Of a DNA stretch of 64,000 nt, positions 57,103 to 64,000 are shown in pieces. The first letter of the stretch is position 1. Every line of letters begins with the position of its first letter. This DNA is from Hetaerina americana. Taxonomy: Eukaryota > Arthropoda > Insecta > Odonata > Calopterygidae. The notes below the pieces were generated by a model that was given only the letters and a program-made list of their open reading frames with translations, had not been told where the DNA came from and did no database searches. The DNA is taken from NCBI GenBank assembly GCA_022747635.1, contig JAKTNV010000005.1, forward strand, positions 37,844,336-37,908,335. The letters run 5' to 3'. A program made the position numbers and the translations under genes.

Positions 57103-58122
57103 ATGGCAGAGCCTACCGTCACTCACGTCACGGGTCTCGTCCACTTGATCCCTGATTTCACAGGAGATGACGGACTTAGTGTGGACTCCTTTTTTAGAAC
57201 TTTGGAGGCTACCGCCGAATTAGGGAGATGGACTGACAATACTCGAATACTGGTGTTGAACATTAAAACCCAAGGGAGTGCCCAAAGATTCCTCCATGCA
57301 TGTGCTACCGACTTAACCTGGGCCCAATTAAAATCCGCGTTCATAGAACGATTTGCTAGCCGACCGACCGGAACGCGTAACCTAAGAAGCCTACTCAATT
57401 GTGTACAGGGTCCTCGCGAAAGTGTGCGCGAGTTCGCCGATCGATTGCAAAAAATACGCGATGAAACCTCCGCTACCACCACCGACCCCCGAGAAAAGTT
57501 AGGGAGAGACCGCGCTACGGACGAATTAGTGCTGAATCAATTTTTGGACGGTTTGCACGGAAATATCCGGAGATTTGTCCGCGTTCGCGACCCAAAAACA
57601 TTAACGGACGCCATAAGTTTCGCGGGCCGCGAAGAAGAATGCGAGAGTCGTGCTCCTCTCGTCCCCTGCTACGGTGTTAACAGCGTTCCAGCCCCCTCCC
57701 ACCCTGATGCCAGCGCCTCAACTCTTCACGCCGCGTCGTGGGACCCGCCTCGATGCCTGCAGTGTCACCAGCTTGGACACTACGCCCGTGGATGCCCCGC
57801 CAGACCTCTCAATTGTTTCAATTGTGGACAACGAGGACATCTTGCACGCCAATGCCAGGTACCACGACAGTTTCACCCTCCTCCTTCCTTTCCCCCTCCA
57901 CCATCTCCTCCTTTCTCGCCCAGACCATCCGCCTACCAAAACACTTCTCGGAGGGGAAGGTATTCTTACTCTCCCTCTCACCGAACGCCTCCCTCGAGAA
58001 GACACCCGAGACCATCGCCGCCGCCCTTAGTGGAGCAGACCATCACGATGGACCCAAACGACCAGTCCTTCGCGGGAAACCCTCACCAAGCGAAGGATTT
58101 CGGACATCAACGAAGATGCTGA
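57103..58122 (+). CDS. gag: Gag polyprotein
   Basis: 339 codons from ATG at 57103, 105 bp after the primer site. The N-terminal two-thirds is a retrotransposon capsid-type domain (a region with SAQRFLHACATDLTWAQLKS and an ESVREFADRLQKI helix). It is followed by two CCHC zinc knuckles, CLQCHQLGHYARGC (residues 218-231) and CFNCGQRGHLARQC (238-251), which package RNA. The tail is Pro/Ser/Arg-rich. The product assembles virus-like particles in the cytoplasm. The stop at 58120-58122 lies 385 bp inside the pol frame. A -1 slippery heptamer 42 bp before the stop gives Gag-Pol. The frame is intact. Confidence 0.92.
   Translation: MAEPTVTHVTGLVHLIPDFTGDDGLSVDSFFRTLEATAELGRWTDNTRILVLNIKTQGSAQRFLHACATDLTWAQLKSAFIERFASRPTGTRNLRSLLNCVQGPRESVREFADRLQKIRDETSATTTDPREKLGRDRATDELVLNQFLDGLHGNIRRFVRVRDPKTLTDAISFAGREEECESRAPLVPCYGVNSVPAPSHPDASASTLHAASWDPPRCLQCHQLGHYARGCPARPLNCFNCGQRGHLARQCQVPRQFHPPPSFPPPPSPPFSPRPSAYQNTSRRGRYSYSPSHRTPPSRRHPRPSPPPLVEQTITMDPNDQSFAGNPHQAKDFGHQRRC
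58074..58080 (+). promoter_or_regulatory. -1 ribosomal frameshift site G GGA AAC
   Basis: The heptamer is phased exactly as X XXY YYZ in the gag frame (codons GGA AAC), and the -1 frame reads GGG AAA into pol. The same heptamer class is used by several retroviruses. Short stems downstream (58091-58102; 58111-58127) are possible stimulators but weak by eye. Confidence 0.8.
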
Positions 58123-61100
58123 CTTCGAGGGACCGCCCCCACTCCAAGGATTCCAGCCTCCCAATTGACCATCCCGCAGAGAGCGACAAGCCACCCAAGG
58201 ATGGCCACCCGTTCACCAATTCTAGTGCCTGCCCTTCCAATGGTTACGGGGTCGCGGTGAGCTTAAAATGTCCTCACTCTTCCATCCAATTGTTCATTGA
58301 TACCGGAGCCGCCATATCACTGCTCAAGAGGAACGCCCTCCCCCCTTCTTCCCCCATTCGTCCCTCTTCCATCAAACTTTGTGGAGTTACTGGACACTCT
58401 TTGCCTGTACTAGGGTCCTGTCTATTGAATTTTCAATTAGGTCGTAAGGAATACTCCCATAGATTTATCATCATTGACGATGATGTGCAGATGTGTTGCG
58501 ATGGATTGCTCGGTATGGACCTATTGGAAAAAACTAAAGGCAGAATAGATATTTTCAAGAAAGTGCTATTAATTAAAGACGAAGTGCTTTACTTAAGAAA
58601 AGTTGTAACCCGTCCCGCCCCCATTGTGAGAATTGCTCGGACTCAACAAGCAAAAAACTTTACACGCCAAGCAAGAAAGAAGTCACCTATCAGCAAATCC
58701 CCCAGTGATAGTTTTTCGCTCGTCCCGGGTTTTCTTTTGTTCGCCCTCTTGTGTGACCTTTTCCATCAATCCACCTCCCGCCTTAAACAAGTACTTTGTG
58801 AAGTGATTTTTCCATGTTCCTTCCATTTCTTATCTGCTATTTTATCATGTGTAAAACCAGTGTTCAGTGTGCATGACTATATTGTTACATTTTTTGGATT
58901 TGCTGTTACATTCTGTGTCTTATTTGTTAGGACTTGGTCATATCTGCTTGCCCCCCATTTTAAAAGAAACCCAAGCCATTCGCGAACGGTACGGCTAAAG
59001 GAAAATTTAAGACTACCTCCCCGTAGCGAAGTACTCACTCAAGGGTATGGTGACGTAGAATCCGGGAAGGATTACCTAATGGAACCTCAGGAAATATTAA
59101 TCAGTGGAATTATGTCGGGACGAAGTTTGTTGAAAGGGAACCAAGGTAGGGTTATCCCTGTCAAACTTATTAATCTGTCCGAGAAGGAATTGACCCTTCC
59201 CGCTAAGACAATAGTCGGAACATTATCTACTGCCTTTTCCGTTCCTAATAGCTCCCGTGATAACGATTTCCATAACCACCCTCTTCCCTCTGAAGACTTG
59301 GATCTCATGTTAGCCGGAGTCCCCGCTGAAGCTCAGGAACCCCTCCGGAATTTGTTAGCAGAATTTTCCGAGATTTTCCAATCGAAAACCGAGACTCTCG
59401 GTAGGACCAATCTCGTCACTCACAAAATTAGGACTAACAATCACGCTCCCATTGCAAAACCCCCTTACCGCGTCCCTCAGACGCAACGAGCAGTAATTCG
59501 AGAACACGTTCAGCAAATGCTTGATCAGGGAATTATTCAAGAGTCTACCTCCCCCTGGAGTGCGCCCGTGGTTCTAGTAGCTAAGAAAACCGCGGACGGA
59601 GAAAACAAACTCAGATTTTGCACAGATTTCAGAGCCCTTAATAAGATAACAATTAGAGACTATTATCCCCTTCCTAACATCCAAGAAACGTTAGACGAAT
59701 TGGGAGGTGCCAAATATTTTTCCACCCTTGACATGGCCCAGGGATTTTGGCAAATTGCAGTCGACCCCGAAAGTAGGGAAATAACAGGATTTTCCACCCC
59801 GGATGGTCACTATGAATACCTACGGTTACCAATGGGCTTAGTTAATAGTCCCAGCACTTTTCAACGTCTGATGGATGCAGTTCTTTCAGGATTGAAAGGC
59901 CCTAAATGTCAAGTTTACCTTGATGATATTTGCGTACTAGGTCGCGACATTCAGGATCACCTTCAAAATCTAACCGAAGTCTTCCAGAGATTGAGAAGCG
60001 CCGGTTTAACGTTAAAACCTCGCAAATGCCACTTCTTCCGAAAGGAAATCAATTACCTTGGCCACATAATTACCGCAGACGGAATTAAGCCGGACCCTAA
60101 GAAAATTGAAACTATCAAAAATTTTCCCCTTCCGCATAATCTAAAGACCCTCCGTGGATTTCTAGGCCTTGTAGGATATTATAGACGGTTCATTCCCGAT
60201 TTTTCCAAGTTAGCCAAACCGCTCACCGAGATGACGAAAAAGGGAGTAGTCATCAATTGGGGAAAAGAACAAGAGGACTCGTTTAAAACATTAAGGGCCG
60301 CCTTATGCAGGGAACCAATCCTTAGATACCCAGATTTCACTAAACCTTTCATTTTATATACGGATGCCTCTGGTGAAGGGTTAGGAGCCATTTTATCTCA
60401 GAAAGGGGAAGACGGTGAATATGTTGTTGCCTACGCGAGTAGACAATTAAATCAAGCAGAAAGCCATTACAGTACCACCGAGCAAGAGTGCTTATGTATC
60501 ATTTGGGCAGTCAAGTATTTTAGATGCTTCTTGTACGGGAGGAAATTTACGGTTGTCACTGACCACCGTCCATTAAAATGGTTACTCTCTATTAAAGAAC
60601 CTTCCTCTCGCCTCACGAGATGGTCCTTACTCTTAAGCGAGTACGATTTTGAAGTACTTCATCGCCCAGGAAAAATCCACCAGAATGTCGACACGCTTTC
60701 CCGTACGGTAATTCCGCTCGTCACTAATGCCTATGAACCCATATGGGATAGGGATCTCATTAAGGAGGAGCAGTCGCGTGACGAGGATTGTCAGAAATCA
60801 AAAAACGACCCCACTGTATGGTTCGATAATGACAATTTAATGTATAGAGGGCAGAATCAGCTAATCGCCCCTCGTGCAATGAGAGCGCGAATTTTAAATG
60901 CGTACCACAATACCCCTTGGGCAGGACATTTCGGTCTCAAAGGAACGCTTAAATCTATTCAAAAGCAATTTTGGTGGCCTAGAATGCGCACTGAGGTGGA
61001 AAAATATTGCAAAACGTGTCGCACCTGTCAACAAAGAAAAACCCCCCGGAATCGTCTTAGGGCTCCCCTCCAAAAATTTTCCGAAGTCACAGCCCCTCTC

Positions 61101-62216
61101 CAGAGGACCTATATGGATCTTGTTGGCCCACTTCCGTCTAGCTATAACGGCAACAAATATATTTTGACTTTCCAAGATGCGTTCACGAAGTACCCCGAGG
61201 CAATAGCGCTTCCCGACCAGAAAGCGGAAACAGTAGCCCGAGCATTTGTTCAAAATATTATCCTTAAGCACGGTGTGCCCCGTCAGCTGTTGACCGATAG
61301 AGGAGCTAATTTCACTTCCCGAGTCATGAAAGAAGTTTGTCATCAATTAGGAATTAAGAAACTCCAAACAACTGCCTATCATCCTGCCTGTAACGGTCAA
61401 ATAGAACGATCTCACCAGACACTAATGAATATCTTGTCTCATTTTGTTGATATGAAGCAACGAGACTGGGATGACTGGTTGCCTTATGCCATTTTAGCTT
61501 ATAGAAGTACCCCCCACTCAGTAACCGGAGTTACCCCATTTTTTCTTATGCATGGGAGGGACATAGAGCTACCATTCGATGATATTTTGAGTCCCCTCAC
61601 ACTTAATTATGCAACTGATTCTAATTATGCCGCCGAAGTGCATGCCCGATTAAACATTGCATTCGAGGAAGTGCTAGAAAAACTCAGGAAAAGTACAGAC
61701 ACTAGTATGAAGTATTACAATAAGAGATCCAAGGACCCCATATTTAAAATTAACGACTTAGTATTCTTACACACCCCAGTGGTGGGCCCGGGGAAAACTA
61801 AAAAGCTAATCAAGCCATGGCAAGGACCTTATAGAGTTCTAGCTTATCGCGGTCCTGTGAACGTATTCATCCAAGATATTCATAGCCCTAGGAAGAAACT
61901 ATTCGTACACACGAACCGACTCAAATTAGCCAATAATTCTGCCCCTTCTCTGCTATGTGAGACAGCTACTGATTTCCCCAAACGGCCACCGTGTCCTACC
62001 CCCCCTTCAGCCCCTCCAAGTGTCCCACCGCAAGTGAAAGTTATTAAGCGTCCTTCACCCCCTCCCCTTCACCTTCTGAGTGACGAGACTCCTCTCGCGC
62101 CCCTGCCCGGAATGAGCCCCCGGCCAGAAGCTTTAAAATCCGTTAGAAAACCGACCACTTTACCCGCCCCCTCCCACCGATACAATCTGAGAAGTACCAA
62201 GAGTAACGCCGTTTGA
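58078..62216 (+). CDS. pol: Pol polyprotein (protease, RT, RNase H, integrase), made as Gag-Pol
   Basis: The -1 frame is open from before 57738 to the stop at 62214-62216. The part used is downstream of the slippery site; the earlier part shadows gag. Protease: FIDTGAAISLL (active DTGA at 58299). RT: about 59410-60060 with FSTLDMAQGFWQIAV and the catalytic YLDD at 59916-59927. RNase H: YTDAS (Asp at 60363) with E and D motifs to about 60700. Integrase: HHCC zinc finger at about 60906-61035, then D (61116), D (61296) and E (61404), a DD35E core, and a GPY/F-like tail near 61800-61930. Between protease and RT lies a hydrophobic segment (58713-58965) discussed separately. All catalytic residues are present and the frame is unbroken. 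No start codon is expected for pol itself. Confidence 0.93.
58713..58965 (+). other. Hydrophobic, membrane-like segment inside Pol
   Basis: About 85 residues between protease and the RVIPVKLINLSEKELTL linker contain three strongly hydrophobic runs (GFLLFALLC; a region with FPCSFHFLSAILSC; IVTFFGFAVTFCVLFV). They are followed by a basic stretch (HFKRNP). Ty3/gypsy Pol proteins do not usually carry such a segment here as far as I know. The frame passes through it without a stop, so it is part of the polyprotein. Confidence 0.75.
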
Positions 62217-62252
62217 CACCTTTCACCGAAACTTCCCCCTTCATTGTTTGAA

Positions 62253-62801
62253 ATGTCTGTCATTTTCTGTAATAACTGTACCGCCAACCTCAATGGGAAG
62301 GAGCTGCCTTCCTACTCTCGACACTACTCACGAGTAGATGGCCACAGCCTAGGCGTCTACATTCCCGCCGTTCATGATCTTCTGACCGTGCCGGCCCTGA
62401 AAACAACGAACATCGCCACGCCAGATGACCTGCGGAAACTAGAAAATTCGGTACGGACAGCTGAAAACGCCCTTGGCCACCTGGAAGGAGTACCCAGCGC
62501 TCGCATCCACGCCATGCTCCAAGAAGCTCGGGATCTACAAACCCCCTTCCCATGGAACATGGAAAGCCCCTCGCCCTATATCTACTGGGGCTCTGGACTC
62601 GCGGTCGCCGCGGGAGTGGGTATCCTAAGCATGTGGTTATGGAGGAGGAGACAGACTCGCCGAAGGATGGGAAGAGTCCACCGGCAACGGACTTCCACGC
62701 GAGACAGACATCACCTGGCCATCCTACCCACCGCCCCGCCCCAGGCAGCATTTTCCTCCGACGAGGAGACCCCTCAACCGATAAGACGGCAAGAAGTATA
62801 A
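62253..62801 (+). CDS. Third ORF: small membrane-anchored protein of unknown function
   Basis: 182 codons from ATG at 62253, 36 bp after the pol stop; an upstream in-frame TTG is not used. The N-terminus has a short Cys pair (CNNC). Residues about 60-90 look helical or coiled (LRKLENSVRTAENALGHLEG). A single transmembrane-like segment (YWGSGLAVAAGVGILSMWLW) is followed by a basic stretch (RRRQTRRRMGR) and an acidic tail. It is too short for a full envelope, has no obvious signal peptide or fusion peptide, and I cannot name it. It could be a reduced env-like or accessory protein. How it is expressed (splicing or reinitiation) is not visible. Confidence 0.65.
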   Translation: MSVIFCNNCTANLNGKELPSYSRHYSRVDGHSLGVYIPAVHDLLTVPALKTTNIATPDDLRKLENSVRTAENALGHLEGVPSARIHAMLQEARDLQTPFPWNMESPSPYIYWGSGLAVAAGVGILSMWLWRRRQTRRRMGRVHRQRTSTRDRHHLAILPTAPPQAAFSSDEETPQPIRRQEV

Positions 62802-63131
62802 ACACAAGCCCACTTCCCTCCCAAAACCTACAGACAGGAGAAGTGAATTTGTGCTTGTTCTAAGACTGATTGTTATAAGACTGATTGTTTTTTCTGTGAC
62901 TGGGTATCCATAAGGTTTAATTTCGTTTGGTGAAGGGTACATCGTGATAAGTTGGAATCAACCTTTTTTTTCCTTCTCTTTTTTTCTCTAACAGTGTTAT
63001 TATACGAGTGTAAAAGTGAAAAGTGTGAAGCTAGTAGCTGAACCGCATTTGCGAATGCGTGCTTTGTTAATTCCTAAGATAATCCTATTGTACAAATGTA
63101 TACCGTCCCGTAAGGAACGGCATAATTTTTG
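62802..63131 (+). other. 3' untranslated region of the retrotransposon
   Basis: About 330 bp with no open frame of note between ORF3 and the polypurine tract. Confidence 0.7.
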
Positions 63132-63146
63132 CAGGGCAGGGAGTGA
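63132..63146 (+). promoter_or_regulatory. Polypurine tract
   Basis: Sequence around GCAGGGCAGGGAGTGA immediately precedes the 3' LTR start TGTTGTGC at 63147. It is expected to prime plus-strand synthesis. Confidence 0.75.
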
Positions 63147-63336
63147 TGTTGTGCACGGGAGAGAGTATTCCCTTTCTCTCCCCCCTTTTTCTGTCCTCCT
63201 TTTATTTTGGGAGAGAGAGTTTCTCTTCCCCCTTTCTCTACAGGTCAGACTTAGAAATCGTGGGATACTCCTATGTTGAGTAGTCCATTCCTCCCCCCCC
63301 CCCTTTTGATATAGGTCAAGTCTCGAAATCTCTAAC
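63147..63336 (+). repeat. Truncated 3' LTR (first 190 bp of U3)
   Basis: Matches 56349-56538 in direct orientation and ends at CTCTAAC (63336). It contains neither TATA, R nor polyadenylation signal. Confidence 0.95.
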
Positions 63337-63973
63337 TGCCACCAAAATATGTTGTGCCGCGCACCGAGTTTCCCTCGTCAGAGTTCCACAAGGCAACACG
63401 AGACAAGATATGAAAGGATTCTTGCCCTTGACGTCGAGATGAATCGAGGAATAATACACTTAAAGAAGGGTATAGGTTGTTTCAAGGATTTTATTGAGGC
63501 TCATGGAACATACGAGGGGTTGTAGGCCAGGAAGTGATCTGTGCGTTGTGCAAGGAGAATAAAGGGGACGGGAGTAATACTATGCGCTTACCACGTTTCG
63601 ATGCTAGTCTCGACCGGAACCAACTATCAACCACCAATCTGTCTCTCGTATCTATCTCTCCTCTCCGTCTCTGTCTGTCTCCCCTGTCTGTCCTTCCCTG
63701 TCAGTCGAGTGTTCGCTTATAAAGGAGGCATATCGCTCCAGGCTTTTTGGGGAAGTTCCCTATTTAGAGGTGCCGAAAACAAGGTTAGAGATTTCGAGAC
63801 TTGACCTATATCAAAAGGGGGGGGGGGAGGAATGGACTACTCAACATAGGAGTATCCCACGATTTCTAAGTCTGACCTGTAGAGAAAGGGGGAAGAGAAA
63901 CTCTCTCTCCCAAAATAAAAGGAGGACAGAAAAAGGGGGGAGAGAAAGGGAATACTCTCTCCCGTGCACAACA
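63337..63973 (-). repeat. Inverted copy of 5' LTR plus start of primer site
   Basis: Exact-length (637 bp) reverse complement of 56349-56985, so it begins inside the primer site and ends precisely at the U3 terminus ..GTGCACAACA. The shared base at 63336 is a 1-nt microhomology. Its TATA box and AATAAA face leftward into the element. Confidence 0.95.
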
Positions 63974-63977
63974 CAAT
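63974..63977. other. Target site duplication, right (CAAT)
   Basis: Follows the right terminus ..CACAACA and matches 56345-56348. Confidence 0.85.
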
Positions 63978-64000
63978 GTTAACTCCATAGCAAACTCAAA

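Larger units (their letters stand above)
56349..63973 (+). mobile_element. Ty3/gypsy-type LTR retrotransposon with inverted 3' terminus
   Basis: A 7625-bp unit: 5' LTR (624 bp), tRNA-Leu-type primer site, gag, pol in the -1 frame, a third ORF, a polypurine tract, then 190 bp of 3' LTR joined to an inverted copy of the entire 5' LTR plus 13 bp. Pol order (protease, RT, RNase H, integrase) places it in the Ty3/gypsy group. The GPY/F-like integrase tail fits a metazoan lineage, but I do not assign a named clade. All three frames are intact and the LTR copies look identical where compared, so insertion is recent. Because the 3' end lacks a correctly oriented R region and polyadenylation signal, normal genomic RNA and first-strand transfer should fail. 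Confidence 0.93.

Noticed and set aside
57718..58005. Minus-strand open frames within gag and pol (also 60894-61346, 62290-62805)
   Set aside because: Shadows of the sense coding frames with no independent motif.
57738..58073. First part of the 1492-codon pol frame as translated protein
   Set aside because: It overlaps the gag zinc-knuckle and Pro-rich region in another frame and shows no protease homology. The functional pol starts after the slippery site.
62253..62801. Calling ORF3 an envelope protein
   Set aside because: Too short and without a visible signal peptide, cleavage site or fusion peptide. Only position and a membrane span support it.
63330..63973. Autointegration as the cause of the inverted 3' end
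   Set aside because: Autointegration joins an LTR tip to an internal site. Here the junction is internal LTR to primer site, and both outer ends are U3 tips with a host target duplication.
63330..63973. Simple assembly error at the 3' LTR
   Set aside because: Not excluded without reads, but the matching CAAT after the inverted terminus would be an unlikely by-product of misassembly.

Overview
This window is nuclear DNA of an animal, most likely an arthropod. It is AT-rich, full of (TA)n microsatellites, and carries relics of mariner, Ty3/gypsy, BEL/Pao-like, RTE-like and CR1/L2-like elements plus two tRNA-derived SINE families. I recognise no host protein-coding gene, genuine tRNA or rRNA gene, or CRISPR array. 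The species cannot be fixed from the sequence alone. The window reads as intergenic or intronic DNA built by successive transposon insertions, interrupted by GC-rich islands of alternating polypurine and polypyrimidine DNA with GAGA/CTCT tracts (about 15.1-16.3, 18.1-18.6, 20.7-21.8, 23.1-24.2, 39.2-40.0, 41.9-42.8, 43.9-45.0 and 46.3-47.3 kb). Long open frames in those islands look like low-complexity artefacts.

Layout. 0-13 kb holds decayed LINE fragments (RTE-like 3' end and RT piece, three CR1-like ORF2 tails), a degenerate mariner, a possible zinc-finger relic, and a cluster of perfect foldback hairpins. 13-26 kb is mostly anonymous DNA and GC-rich islands with one RTE-like 3' fragment. 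26.5-29.1 kb is a CR1-like LINE that keeps an intact ORF1 (coiled coil plus SGNH-esterase-like domain) but has lost almost all of ORF2. 31.7-38.2 kb holds a BEL/Pao-like relic, another RTE-like 3' end, a decayed mariner and a decayed RTE-like RT. 45-53.4 kb holds (TA)n arrays, SINEs, a solo LTR nested in a SINE with a clean 4-bp target duplication, a mariner deletion derivative with both terminal repeats, and two oppositely oriented RTE-like pieces.

The most notable object is the Ty3/gypsy-type retrotransposon at 56349-63973. It has a 624-bp 5' LTR, a tRNA-Leu-type primer site, an intact gag, an intact pol (protease, RT, RNase H, integrase) in the -1 frame reached through a textbook G GGA AAC slippery site, and a third small ORF with a membrane anchor. 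Its 3' end is not a normal LTR. After the first 190 bp of the 3' LTR the sequence switches to an inverted copy of the complete 5' LTR plus the first bases of the primer site. The whole 7.6-kb unit is bounded by U3 ends on both sides and flanked by a CAAT target duplication. The rearranged cDNA therefore appears to have been made during reverse transcription and then integrated by integrase. Copies of the LTR look identical where I compared them, so the insertion should be young, yet it lacks a second R region and should be unable to replicate by the normal route.

Other structures worth attention are a recurring class of perfect short hairpins with unrelated sequences (8349, 9356, 9708, 22803, 26538, 51558), a hydrophobic segment embedded in Pol between protease and RT, and two loci with the same back-to-back SINE arrangement bounded by (TA)n.
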